From positions 372,001 to 436,000 of the forward strand of contig NZ_JAHVJQ010000002.1 in the NCBI RefSeq assembly GCF_019801145.1: a stretch of DNA of 64,000 nt, written 5' to 3'. The notes beneath the pieces are model-generated. The model did no database searches and was not told where the DNA came from. It saw only the letters and a program-made list of their open reading frames with translations. Positions 1 to 8,330 of this stretch are shown here, one piece after another (positions within the stretch are counted from its first letter, which is position 1; each line of letters starts with the position of its first letter). The translations under genes were made by a program, and so were the position numbers. The DNA comes from Leisingera aquaemixtae (lineage in GTDB: Bacteria > Pseudomonadota > Alphaproteobacteria > Rhodobacterales > Rhodobacteraceae).

Positions 1-63
1 TTGACCAGTTCCGATGGTCGGCCCATACCGAACTGGCTGCAAGATTTACCCTGAAAGACTGAC

Positions 64-873
64 ATGACGGATACCTATGTGATGACACCGACCCGCCGCC
101 TGGAAGCCATTCTGGACAGCAGCCGATTTGGCCGCTTCATCACCGCTGTCATTCTTGTCAATGCCGTCACCCTGGGTCTGGAGACGGCGCCGTCAGTCAT
201 GGCGAAGGTGGGTGGGCTTATTCACCTGATCGACAAAACCTGCCTGTCGATTTTTGTTGTCGAAATCCTGGCCAAGCTCTTTGTCCGGCGTCTGCGGTTC
301 TTCATGAGCGGCTGGAATGTGTTTGATTTCGTGATTGTCGGTATTGCGCTGGCGCCAGGCACTCAGGGGCTGTCGGTGCTGCGCTCGTTGCGTATTCTGC
401 GGGTGCTGCGGGTGATTTCGGTTGCACCGCGCCTGCGCCGGGTGGTCGAGGGGTTCATCACCGCGCTGCCCGGAATGGGGTCGGTGTTTCTGCTGATGGC
501 GATCATTTTCTATATCGGCTCGGTGATTGCCACCAAGCTGTTTGGCCAGGACTTTCCCGAATGGTTCGGCGACCTCGGGCTCAGTGCCTATTCGCTGTTC
601 CAGATCATGACACTTGAGAGCTGGTCGATGGGGATCGTTCGGCCCGTGATGGAGGTTCATCCGCATGCCTGGGCCTTCTTTGTGCCCTTCATCATGGTCA
701 CCACATTTGCGGTGGTGAACCTGCTGGTCGGCCTGATCGTCAATTCCATGCAGGATGCGCATGGCGAGGAAGAAGGCGAACGCACGGATGCTTACCGGGA
801 CGAGGTTCTGAGCAGGCTGGAGGCCATCGAGCAGAAGCTGTCCAATCAGGCGGCCCAAGACAGGAAATTGTGA
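64..873 (+). CDS. Voltage-gated sodium channel, bacterial Nav type
   Basis: 269-residue single-domain six-helix cation channel of the NaChBac/NavAb family, acting as a homotetramer in the inner membrane. The S4 voltage sensor has arginines every third residue (about R107, R110, R113, R116). The pore filter reads TLESWSM at residues 183-189, the signature of sodium-selective bacterial channels. S1 begins near residue 24, and the S6 helix (about 205-230) leads into an acidic neck and a short C-terminal coiled coil (about 247-262) typical of the tetramer bundle. It precedes and is codirectional with a cell-wall enzyme gene, with no obvious functional partner. The physiological role in marine bacteria (motility, pH or sodium homeostasis) is inference; the family call is strong. 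Confidence 0.93.
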   Translation: MTDTYVMTPTRRLEAILDSSRFGRFITAVILVNAVTLGLETAPSVMAKVGGLIHLIDKTCLSIFVVEILAKLFVRRLRFFMSGWNVFDFVIVGIALAPGTQGLSVLRSLRILRVLRVISVAPRLRRVVEGFITALPGMGSVFLLMAIIFYIGSVIATKLFGQDFPEWFGDLGLSAYSLFQIMTLESWSMGIVRPVMEVHPHAWAFFVPFIMVTTFAVVNLLVGLIVNSMQDAHGEEEGERTDAYRDEVLSRLEAIEQKLSNQAAQDRKL

Positions 874-939
874 ATTTCCTTAACAGCCAATTCGCGCTAA
901 AGCCTGAATAGAGGCAAAAACAAAATACAGGCTGGGACA

Positions 940-1467
940 ATGAACAGAAGGGCATTTGGCATCGGTGCTGCCGCTAGCCTTGCGCTGGCGGGTTGCAGCA
1001 CCACAGGCGGATCGGTGAGCAGATTCCGGGCGTATGATGGTCCGCAGGTCACGTCGATTGTGATCAACAAGGGTGCGCGGAAGCTGTACCTGATGCATGA
1101 TGACGAAATCCTGAGGGAGTACACAGTTGATCTCGGCTTTGCACCGCTTGGGCCCAAGCAGTTCGAAGGCGATGGCAAGACACCCGAAGGCACTTACGTA
1201 GTCGATCGCCGTAACCCCAACAGCCGTTACCACCTGTCGGTTGGTATCTCTTATCCGAACAGCCAGGACCGTGCCCATGCGCAGGCCAGTGGAAAGCGGC
1301 CGGGCGGCGAGATTTTCATCCACGGGCAGCCTAACAACCCCAAAGAGCGCAAGCGCGCAGCACGGGTTGACGATTGGACCGCCGGTTGCATCGCCGTGAC
1401 CAACGAAGAAATAGAAGAGATCTATGCCATGGTGCAGGATGGCACTGCCATCGCGCTGCGGCCCTGA
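940..1467 (+). CDS. L,D-transpeptidase (YkuD family) lipoprotein
   Basis: 175-residue cell-wall cross-linking or protein-anchoring enzyme. The N-terminus carries an arginine pair (residues 3-4), a hydrophobic stretch and a lipobox LAGC with lipidation Cys19, so it should be an envelope lipoprotein. The YkuD domain spans about residues 38-174. Catalytic features are FIHG (His128) and the later D-W-T-A-G-C block with nucleophile Cys150, followed by IAVTN. The usual S-H-G-C block is replaced by T-A-G-C, a known type of variation. A second YkuD enzyme lies 770 bp downstream, so the window holds two paralogues with different export signals. The start is the ATG that gives the complete signal. Confidence 0.88.
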   Translation: MNRRAFGIGAAASLALAGCSTTGGSVSRFRAYDGPQVTSIVINKGARKLYLMHDDEILREYTVDLGFAPLGPKQFEGDGKTPEGTYVVDRRNPNSRYHLSVGISYPNSQDRAHAQASGKRPGGEIFIHGQPNNPKERKRAARVDDWTAGCIAVTNEEIEEIYAMVQDGTAIALRP

Positions 1468-1580
1468 TCAGAAGGAACGGGTGTAAGGAACAGTTCTGCA
1501 GCGGCTGCGATCGCTCCGCAGAGCTGTGTAGACACAGCCGGGCTTGGGAACAGAGCCGTGCGGCCGCACGGCGCCGCTGC

Positions 1581-2063
1581 TCAGTTTGCCATCACCAGCG
1601 TCCACCAGATCTTGCCGTTCGGCTCCTGGAACCAGGAGAAGCCCATGTTCACTGCCTTGGGATCGAGGATCACTGCGCGGGTTGCGGGCCTTTCAAGCCA
1701 GGCGGCCAGCGTCTGCTGCTCGTTCTCGTAGGTTTCGGAGATATTTTCCCCTAGCAGAGTGCCGACATAGCCCGCACGGGCGACCCGGTCCAGCGGCGAA
1801 GAACCGTCGGAGCCGAAATGCCAAGGACGGTTTTGCACCGACATGTCACGGGAATGGGTGGCAGCCGCTGCGTTCAGTTCCGCGTTCAGCTGAACGGCCT
1901 GCGCACCGGAGGCCTGGCGCAGCGCATTGACCGAGTCGAGCATCCGGATCTGCACTTTGTCCGCATTCCTGATGCGGTAGGAGCCGCCGGATTCGGTTGA
2001 AGGCGTACACGCAGCCGCCACCGTGAGAAGTGCAGCAGCCACCAGCAGAAAAACGCGATTCAT
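1581..2063 (-). CDS. CAP (SCP/PR-1) domain lipoprotein
   Basis: About 160 residues. The chosen start (2063) gives MNRVFLLV and a lipoprotein signal ending VAAAC, with a GGAGCGAGAG purine-rich stretch upstream; an earlier in-frame ATG at 2096 would put non-signal residues in front. The rest is a CAP domain, with a helix carrying the family's THSRDM histidine motif, then HFGSDGSSPLDR and the GENI motif. Bacterial CAP proteins are secreted and their function is mostly unknown. It is convergent with the upstream L,D-transpeptidase and divergent from the next one. No terminator was recognised at its 3' end. Confidence 0.85.
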   Translation of the reverse strand: MNRVFLLVAAALLTVAAACTPSTESGGSYRIRNADKVQIRMLDSVNALRQASGAQAVQLNAELNAAAATHSRDMSVQNRPWHFGSDGSSPLDRVARAGYVGTLLGENISETYENEQQTLAAWLERPATRAVILDPKAVNMGFSWFQEPNGKIWWTLVMAN

Positions 2064-2233
2064 AATGCTCTCTCGCTCCATCAGTTGCTGATGCATTTAT
2101 CCTTCCTGTGGCAGGGGTGCAAACGGACCGGCAGAAATATGCAGGCCTCCCGCCCGGATTGATTTGCGACTGCGGCTTTCCGGCCATAAAATGCCGCAAT
2201 CTAGGATCCTGAATGCGCAAGTTGGAAAGAGTG

Positions 2234-2851
2234 ATGTCCAGAAACCCCTTTGAAACCTTCAGCCGGCGGCAGTTTCTTGCCGGCAGTGCCGCTCTGATTT
2301 CCTCTCCCGCATTGGCGCAGGACGACAGTGACGTGACGCAGCAGGCCTTCGATCCGCTGCGCCCGCCGCCGGAACCGGAACCGCCGGTTCAGCGAAATAT
2401 TTCAGCTTTCCGCGCGAAGTCCTGGAGGCCGTATTTCGACAATCTGCACAACGGGGCGATTCTGGTCGACATTGACAGCCGGGCTTTGCATTACTGGTCG
2501 CATGACCAGAGCACCTACAAGCTGTTCCCCTCTTCGGTGCCGCTGTCAGATGATCTGACCCGCCGTGGCCGCACCCAAGTCGTTCGCAAGGTCGAAGGAC
2601 CCGGCTGGGCGCCTACTCCGAACATGCGCAAGCGCAATCCGGAATGGCCTGCATATATTCCGCCCGGCCCGGACAATCCGCTGGGCACCCATGCGCTGTA
2701 CCTTGGGTGGAAGTATTACCGCATCCACGGAACCCACGACACGCGCAAGATCGGCCGCAAATCTTCCAACGGGTGCATCGGTCTTTACAACGAACATATC
2801 GCTGAACTGTTCAGTCTGGCAAAAGTTGGCACACAGGTGTTGCTAATTTGA
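2234..2851 (+). CDS. L,D-transpeptidase (YkuD family), Tat-exported
   Basis: 205 residues from the ATG at 2234, which has GGAAAGAG eight bases upstream; the ATG at 2213 is in frame but has no comparable site. The N-terminus carries a twin-arginine motif (SRRQFLAG) and ends ISSPALAQ, a likely signal peptidase site. The YkuD domain follows, ending with HGTHDTRKIGRKSSNGCIGLYN, where the SSNGC cysteine is the nucleophile. The domain is larger than in the lipoprotein paralogue at 940-1467 and resembles ErfK/YbiS-type enzymes. Expected role: forming 3-3 peptidoglycan cross-links or attaching lipoproteins in the periplasm. Confidence 0.88.
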   Translation: MSRNPFETFSRRQFLAGSAALISSPALAQDDSDVTQQAFDPLRPPPEPEPPVQRNISAFRAKSWRPYFDNLHNGAILVDIDSRALHYWSHDQSTYKLFPSSVPLSDDLTRRGRTQVVRKVEGPGWAPTPNMRKRNPEWPAYIPPGPDNPLGTHALYLGWKYYRIHGTHDTRKIGRKSSNGCIGLYNEHIAELFSLAKVGTQVLLI

Positions 2852-2893
2852 CGACACGCGGCTGGGCGCTAAGCTGTTAACTATAACAAGCAA

Positions 2894-2922
2894 TTGCAAT
2901 CCCGCGTTTTTGCTGGTTAGAA
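2894..2922 (+). promoter_or_regulatory. Putative sigma-70 promoter of the 60-residue protein gene
   Basis: TTGCAA (2894-2899), a 17-base spacer and TTAGAA (2917-2922), predicting a start near 2930 and a leader of about 60 bases. The position, the strong GGAGG-like site before the ATG and a dedicated terminator support a monocistronic unit, but the -10 box is a moderate match. Confidence 0.4.
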
Positions 2923-2989
2923 AAAAATACGAGGTAAGTCTTGGGTGCGCGGTTCAGATGTTTGATCCGCGCAAATTCTGGAGGTTAAC

Positions 2990-3172
2990 ATGAAAAAACT
3001 CGTTATCGCTGCTGCGCTGACCGCTGCTGCTTCGACTGCAACCGCTGGCAACCTGGCTGAGCCGGTTGTTGAACCGCCGGTCATCGTTGAAGAAGCTCAG
3101 GGCTCTTCCAGCGGCATCCTGCTGCCGCTGCTGCTGCTGGTCCTGGTCGGCGTAGCTGTTGCATCGAACTAA
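2990..3172 (+). CDS. Small membrane protein with signal peptide, unknown function
   Basis: 60 residues. A clear signal peptide (MKKLVIAAALTAAASTATAG) is followed by a short acidic, proline- and valine-rich segment (about 21-37), a Gly-Ser linker and a hydrophobic C-terminal helix (about 42-58) rich in leucine and valine. The mature product would be a roughly 40-residue single-span inner-membrane or envelope peptide. GGAGG lies just before the ATG. The gene stands alone with its own promoter-like sequence and a strong terminator, which suggests high expression. I do not recognise a named family. Codon choice is highly biased (mostly CTG, GCT and GTT), also consistent with high expression. Confidence 0.75.
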   Translation: MKKLVIAAALTAAASTATAGNLAEPVVEPPVIVEEAQGSSSGILLPLLLLVLVGVAVASN

Positions 3173-3192
3173 TTTCGAAAAACGGTTACAGA

Positions 3193-3221
3193 AAAGGCGG
3201 TGGTTTCCCACCGCCTTTTTT
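3193..3221 (+). terminator. Bidirectional rho-independent terminator
   Basis: An 11-bp stem AAAGGCGGTGG/CCACCGCCTTT with a 4-base loop is followed by a T run (3216-3221). The A run on the other side makes it usable on the minus strand, where it ends the kinase/aminotransferase fusion gene. Confidence 0.9.
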
Positions 3222-3249
3222 GTTGCCCGAATGTGAAATGGCAGGGCGG

Positions 3250-6200
3250 TCAAGCCGCCTCCACCTCTTGAAGGATAGTGTCCAGAGTGCGGACTATCAC
3301 GTCTGTGTCGTCTGATTCGATGGTCAGGGGCGGGCGGATTTTCAGAATGTTGTCCTTTGAGCCCTCGCTGCCGATCAGAATCCGGTAATCACGCATCCTA
3401 TTCTTGATGTAGGAGCAGATTTCCGTGGCTTCAGAGCCATCCGTGTTGATCAGTTCGAGACCCAGAAACAGACCCATGCCGCGGACATCGCCGACGCAGG
3501 CATATTTCTGCTCCAGCGCTTTCAGGCCTGCCATCAGCCTGCCACCCTGAACGCGGGCGTTTTCCTGCAGCCCTTCATTATCGACAATATCCAGCACTTC
3601 CTTGCCAATCCGGCAGGATAGGGTCGAGCCGCCGAAGGTGGAAAAGAACTCGATCCCGTTATCGAAACTGTCGGCGATTTCCCTAGTTGTCACCAGCACG
3701 CCCAAGGGGTGGCCATTGCCGATCGGCTTGCCCATGACCACTATGTCAGGAACTGCTCCCTGATGTTCGAAGCCGAAATAGAAGTCTCCCAGGCGGCCAA
3801 GGCCGGTTTGCACCTCGTCAGCAATGCAAACTCCGCCTGCGGCGCGGATTTTCTTATAAACCGCAGGCAGATACCCCTTGGGCGGAATGACTTGCCCGCC
3901 AACTGAGGGAAAGGTTTCCGCGATGAATCCAGCAACGCCATTGCCTTTCTTCTGTAGGCGTTCAATTGCCGGATCCACAAGGTTGGCAAATTTCTGCGCC
4001 CGGTCAGGATCATCGCGGCGGAAGGAGCCGCGGTAATCGTCGGCTACTTCGACCAGCTCAACCCAGTCTGCCTGTCCAACTCCTCCGGGCTTGTTGAACT
4101 TGTAGGCGGAAATGCTGATCGCGCCAGTGGTGTTGCCATGATAGCCGTGATCGGGCGTCACCATGCCTTTGGATCCGGTATGGGCGCGGGCCAGGCGCAG
4201 GGCAAGCTCATTGGCCTCGGTGCCCGAGTTTACAAAGAAGCAGACCTCGAGACGATCAGGCAGCTTGGACAGCACCTTCTCGGCAAAGGCGGTCTGTGCC
4301 GGGTGCAGATAGCGGGTGTTTGAGTTCATCCGCTTCAGCTGGTCTGCCGCAACAGCCTGGATACGCGGGTGCGCATGTCCTACATGCGGCACGTTGTTAT
4401 ACGCGTCCAGATACGGCCGTCCCCATTCGTCAAACAAATGGTGTTTCCAGCCGCGTACCAGCATCACCGGATCCCTGTAGGTGAGGCTGAGGTTGCCGCC
4501 GAAATGGGTACGGCGCCCGGCAAGCACGTCTTCCTTGCTCGTGGGATAATACCGGACCTTTTCATCCGGCAGGTTCAGCAGGGCAGCCGGGTTCGGGCAG
4601 AGCGCGCACCAAAGGTACATTTCGTCAGGATCCCCGACGCCTGGCCAATCGGTTTCGATTCCCTCGGTGCTGAGCGCGACCTGGAAATGCACATGCGGCG
4701 CCCAGCCCCCGTTCTGGCCAGGATCGCCCAGGCGGCAGAACTCTTCGCCTTTTTCCACCGTGTCGCCCGGCTTCAGACGGTCCAGAAACTCCGGGTCCAG
4801 GTGGCCGTAAAGGGTGTAGAACGAATCTCCATCGGGTGTTTCATGACGTAGGATAATCACGCCGCCGTAGTCCAGATGCCCGCTGCGGAATTCGGCGGCA
4901 AAGACCTCGCCGCGCAATGGCGCAAACATTGGCGTGCCCGCCGGAGCAAAGGCGTCAACGGCCAGGTGCACGGTGCGGCGGTTGCTTGATTTGAACGGTC
5001 CCTTTCGGAAGGCGCTATCGGTATAGATCAGACGTGGTTCGTGGTAGTAGCCAAGCCATACACGTCCGTTGTCCTCGAATTCGCCGCCAACCCGAGCGGC
5101 TTCCTCCAAAGGCATATTGAAGGGATTCTGCGGCCATGTGGAGTTTTCGACCGACAGCGAGCCCATCGGGGCGTCATTCAGGTCATAGCCCATTAGCGGG
5201 GCAAAGCTGCCGCGTTCGTGTTCCAGCCAGGCCATTACGCGGTCTGCGCCCTCGACCACCGGCAGGCCGCACGCGGCCCGCAGGCGGGCCGTCAGCAGAC
5301 CGCCGTGCAGTTTATTGCCTTCCAGGAACCGCCAGGCCGGCGCCTGGGAGATGGTGACATACGGATCATCCGGGTTTTCCGCGGCCATCAGGGTGGAGTT
5401 CACCACGCTGACCGCCAGACGCATCCGCAGCAGCGGCCAGACCATGTCCACTTCGGCAGCGGTGAGCGGGTAGATGTTGTGGTAACCCGCGACCAGTGAC
5501 GCAAGTGCGGCCTCCGGCGCCGGGTGGTCCAGAACGATGTAAGCCGCGGCTATTGCCAGATCGCAGATCCGCGGCGCAGCACACATGTCGCCCAAGTCGA
5601 TCAGGCCGGACACCCGGCGCGGCTCGTTCAAAACACCTGCCACCATGATGTTATAATCGTTGGCATCATTGTGGATGGCTTGCGCGGGCAACGCTGTCAG
5701 ATCAGGCTCTAATCCAGTAAATTCCGCTGAAATCTGTTCCAAGATCGCCCGGCGCGCGGGATCCGTGACGCAGGAAAGCTGGTCCTGGATCCAGCCTGCG
5801 CGCATCAGATCCCATTTGAAGTCGCGCGTCATCCCTTCGTGCTGGAAATTTTTCAGTGCCTTGGCCGAGCCGCCCAGAACCTCACCGATCTCACGGATCA
5901 GCGCATCGCTTTTGGGCTCTGTCTTGGCGTAGCAGCGCCCCGGCAGTTGGTTCAGCAGCCAGACCAGGCGGTCTTGACCTTCCTCGTCCGGCAGGGTCAG
6001 CAAAGATTTTCCGGTGGCAGAGGCAATGACCCGCGGACAGGGCAGGTCCGGCTGCCGCTCTGCGATATGCTCGAATGCCTTCACCTGCATATCGACCAGC
6101 CACTCCTCGCAGCCGGGGCGCATAGCCTTGAGGATATAGCCTTGGCCATCCAGCCCTTTGGCCAGGAAGTTCAGGTCGTACTCCCCATCCAGGCGAGTCA

Positions 6201-6258
6201 GCTCCGCCTCAATTCCCCAATGCTCCCGGAGTGCAGCTGCCCAATGCGCAAGCGTCAT
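3250..6258 (-). CDS. Fusion: APH-type kinase + M23 peptidase domain + class III PLP aminotransferase/phospho-lyase
   Basis: 1002 residues in three parts. Residues about 20-310 form an APH/choline-kinase-like fold with HNDANDYN (catalytic Asp198, Asn203) and the metal motif IDLGD near 220. Residues about 425-530 form an M23/LytM domain whose zinc ligands look intact: HLAVD (His431, Asp435) and PHVHF (His522, His524). Residues about 575-1000 are a class III PLP enzyme with NSGTEAN near 677, DEVQTGLGR near 815 and a PLP lysine in MGKPIGNG (about 844). Family knowledge: APH-type hydroxylysine kinase and class III ammoniophospholyases (on phosphoethanolamine or 5-phosphohydroxylysine) act in sequence, so this may be a one-polypeptide phosphorylate-then-eliminate route for an amino alcohol or hydroxy-amino acid. 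The substrate is not visible, and the role of the M23 domain in a protein without a signal peptide is unclear. Confidence 0.85.
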   Translation of the reverse strand: MTLAHWAAALREHWGIEAELTRLDGEYDLNFLAKGLDGQGYILKAMRPGCEEWLVDMQVKAFEHIAERQPDLPCPRVIASATGKSLLTLPDEEGQDRLVWLLNQLPGRCYAKTEPKSDALIREIGEVLGGSAKALKNFQHEGMTRDFKWDLMRAGWIQDQLSCVTDPARRAILEQISAEFTGLEPDLTALPAQAIHNDANDYNIMVAGVLNEPRRVSGLIDLGDMCAAPRICDLAIAAAYIVLDHPAPEAALASLVAGYHNIYPLTAAEVDMVWPLLRMRLAVSVVNSTLMAAENPDDPYVTISQAPAWRFLEGNKLHGGLLTARLRAACGLPVVEGADRVMAWLEHERGSFAPLMGYDLNDAPMGSLSVENSTWPQNPFNMPLEEAARVGGEFEDNGRVWLGYYHEPRLIYTDSAFRKGPFKSSNRRTVHLAVDAFAPAGTPMFAPLRGEVFAAEFRSGHLDYGGVIILRHETPDGDSFYTLYGHLDPEFLDRLKPGDTVEKGEEFCRLGDPGQNGGWAPHVHFQVALSTEGIETDWPGVGDPDEMYLWCALCPNPAALLNLPDEKVRYYPTSKEDVLAGRRTHFGGNLSLTYRDPVMLVRGWKHHLFDEWGRPYLDAYNNVPHVGHAHPRIQAVAADQLKRMNSNTRYLHPAQTAFAEKVLSKLPDRLEVCFFVNSGTEANELALRLARAHTGSKGMVTPDHGYHGNTTGAISISAYKFNKPGGVGQADWVELVEVADDYRGSFRRDDPDRAQKFANLVDPAIERLQKKGNGVAGFIAETFPSVGGQVIPPKGYLPAVYKKIRAAGGVCIADEVQTGLGRLGDFYFGFEHQGAVPDIVVMGKPIGNGHPLGVLVTTREIADSFDNGIEFFSTFGGSTLSCRIGKEVLDIVDNEGLQENARVQGGRLMAGLKALEQKYACVGDVRGMGLFLGLELINTDGSEATEICSYIKNRMRDYRILIGSEGSKDNILKIRPPLTIESDDTDVIVRTLDTILQEVEAA

Positions 6259-6328
6259 CCAATATCTCCCCGTGTTCCGGCAGGTCCGGAAATTGAATAT
6301 TGGATACTTTTTGGACTGAGGCGGAGGG

Positions 6329-7390
6329 TTAGTCCAGCCAGCCTTTCAGGTTTTCCTCAATCACGCCTGCCAGTGCCGCAACGTGATCGTCATCGTCATT
6401 GAGACAGGGGATATAAAGGAAGTCTTCTCCGCCTGCGTGCTCAAAGCTCTCGCGGATCTCTTCGTTGATTTCTTCCAGCGTCTCGATGCAGTCCGCCGAG
6501 AAGGCCGGAGCAATCACTGCGATGCTCTTCTTGCCTTCCTTGGCCAGCGTGGCGACGTGATCAACCGTGTAGGGTTTCAGCCATTCCTCGGGCCCGAATA
6601 CCGACTGGAAAGTGCTGGTAATCTGGGTGTCGTCCCAACCAAGCCGCTCCTTAAGCAGCCGCGTCGTTTTTTGGCACTGGCAGTGATAGGGGTCACCCTG
6701 CACCAGATACCGCTTTGGCATCCCATGGTAGGAAACCACCAGAATATCCGGGCGTTTCTCGGCTTTGGCATAGGCTTCTTCCACCGACCGTGACAAAGCG
6801 TCGATATAGGCGGGCTGATCAAAATACGGCGCGATGGTGCGGGCGGCGGGCTGCCAGGGCTCTTCCATCAATGCACGGAAGAACTGGTCGTTGGCTGTGC
6901 CCGACGTGGCGCCGGCGTACTGAGGGTACAGCGGCACAAACAGGATCTTTTGACAGCCGGCATCCACCATCGATCGCACCTTGGACTTGGTGGAGGGATT
7001 GCCGTAACGCATGCAGAAATCGACCATCACCTGATCGCCGTAACGGGCCTTCATCGCCGCGGCCATCTTGGCGGTCTGGTCCTTGGTAATGGTCATCAGC
7101 GGGCTTTCGCCCTTGTCGTGGTTCCAGATCGATTTATAGGCCGCACCTGAGGAGAACGGGCGTTTGGTCAGGATGACCAGCTGCAGTAGCGGCTGCCACT
7201 TCCAGGACGGGTAGTCGATGACCCGCTTGTCGGACAGGAACTCATTCAGATACCGGCGCATCGGCCAGTAGGAGTAGTCATCCGGTGTGCCTAGGTTGGC
7301 CAGCAGGATGCCGACCTTCTCCGCCGGGATCTTCGGGTGATCGGCAGGGGCGTGGGCAGGGCATTTGGCGGTCCGGGCGGCGTCCAGCAT
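6329..7390 (-). CDS. hemH: Ferrochelatase
   Basis: About 353 residues from the ATG at 7390 (AGGA upstream); an in-frame TTG at 7432 is an alternative. It inserts ferrous iron into protoporphyrin IX, the last step of heme b synthesis. Visible family features are GILLANLGTP at the N-terminus, the LFVPLYPQYAGATSGT block, VSYHGMPKRYL with the metal-binding histidine, CQCQKTTRLL, TFQSVFGPEEWLKPY, and APAFSADCIETLEEI near the C-terminus. It lies alone between the fusion gene and a methyltransferase, all on the minus strand with about 70-110 bp gaps. Together with hemA and hemN further along, the window carries three heme-pathway genes. Confidence 0.96.
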   Translation of the reverse strand: MLDAARTAKCPAHAPADHPKIPAEKVGILLANLGTPDDYSYWPMRRYLNEFLSDKRVIDYPSWKWQPLLQLVILTKRPFSSGAAYKSIWNHDKGESPLMTITKDQTAKMAAAMKARYGDQVMVDFCMRYGNPSTKSKVRSMVDAGCQKILFVPLYPQYAGATSGTANDQFFRALMEEPWQPAARTIAPYFDQPAYIDALSRSVEEAYAKAEKRPDILVVSYHGMPKRYLVQGDPYHCQCQKTTRLLKERLGWDDTQITSTFQSVFGPEEWLKPYTVDHVATLAKEGKKSIAVIAPAFSADCIETLEEINEEIRESFEHAGGEDFLYIPCLNDDDDHVAALAGVIEENLKGWLD

Positions 7391-7501
7391 GGGCAGGTCC
7401 TGTGGGATTGAGAGTTCGTTGAACGAAGGCAAGTTACTGTCTTTACGGGCAGAAGGCCAATTGGATCACATTGGCGCAGTTATAGCGGAAACTGACCGGG
7501 T

Positions 7502-8317
7502 TCAAAGTTTGGTCTCCGGCACTTTCAGCGCATCCGCCAGGCGCATTTGGGCTGACCCCGGGCGCAGCGGCTTCTGCTGGCTGTCCGAAGGCGACCAGCC
7601 GGTCAGGCAGACAAGTTCGAAGGTGGCGGGCAGGCGGCCCTCGGCGTTGGCGAAATGCTCCCGGTAAATGTGATCGGCCAGTTGGAACAGGCCGCGCGGC
7701 GCCGGGCGTTTCAGGCGCTGGGCAAGGGCGTTGGTTTCCCCCATGCCGCGCAGGTCGTGTATCAAATGGGTCAGGTCGCGGTATTCGGCAGTGAGCGGCA
7801 CCAGGTCGGCAACCGGCAGGGCAAAGCCCGCACGCTGCAGCAAGCCGCCCAGTTCGCGAATCTCTCCCATTGGCGCAACCCGTGGCGAGAGGCCGCCCAG
7901 CACCACGGTTTCGGCTTCCGCCATGGCTGCGCGCAGTTCGTGCAGGGTCTGGCCGCCCAGCGTGATCACCAGCAGCAAACCGTCCTCCTTCAGAGCACGG
8001 CGGCATTGGATCAACTGGCCGACAGGATCATTGGCCCAATGCAGGCACATGGCGTGGATCACCACATCATGGGCACCTTCCTCCAGCGCCAGCACATCCT
8101 GATCTTCCACGATCTTCGCGCCTGGCAGAGATCCTTCCCAAACCTCCGGAAAGGGACAGACCACAGCCGGGGCTGTAAAGGTTCTGTTAACCAGGCTTAG
8201 GCGATCCTCTGCCTCGTCCCGTGCCATCTGGTGCAGGAACAGGGCATCCGGCTGCCGGCGTGAACGGCGGGCTTCCAGGGCGCGGCGGTCGAAAAGCTGC
8301 GTGGGTGCTTGTGTCAT
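7502..8317 (-). CDS. SAM-dependent methyltransferase, BioC/NDUFAF5-like
   Basis: 271 residues. The N-terminus LFDRRALEARRSRR and FLHQMARDEAEDRLSLVNR is characteristic of the alphaproteobacterial relatives of mitochondrial NDUFAF5. The SAM-binding fold follows, with CLHWANDPVGQLIQCRRALKEDGLL as the region after strand 4, and the C-terminus is arginine-rich. NDUFAF5 hydroxylates an arginine of a complex I subunit, whereas BioC methylates malonyl-ACP; which activity applies here cannot be read from the sequence. It is divergent from comF with only 13 bp between the start codons, so the two promoters must overlap each other's 5' coding region. Confidence 0.8.
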   Translation of the reverse strand: MTQAPTQLFDRRALEARRSRRQPDALFLHQMARDEAEDRLSLVNRTFTAPAVVCPFPEVWEGSLPGAKIVEDQDVLALEEGAHDVVIHAMCLHWANDPVGQLIQCRRALKEDGLLLVITLGGQTLHELRAAMAEAETVVLGGLSPRVAPMGEIRELGGLLQRAGFALPVADLVPLTAEYRDLTHLIHDLRGMGETNALAQRLKRPAPRGLFQLADHIYREHFANAEGRLPATFELVCLTGWSPSDSQQKPLRPGSAQMRLADALKVPETKL

Positions 8318-8330
8318 GGGGGCTATTTAG

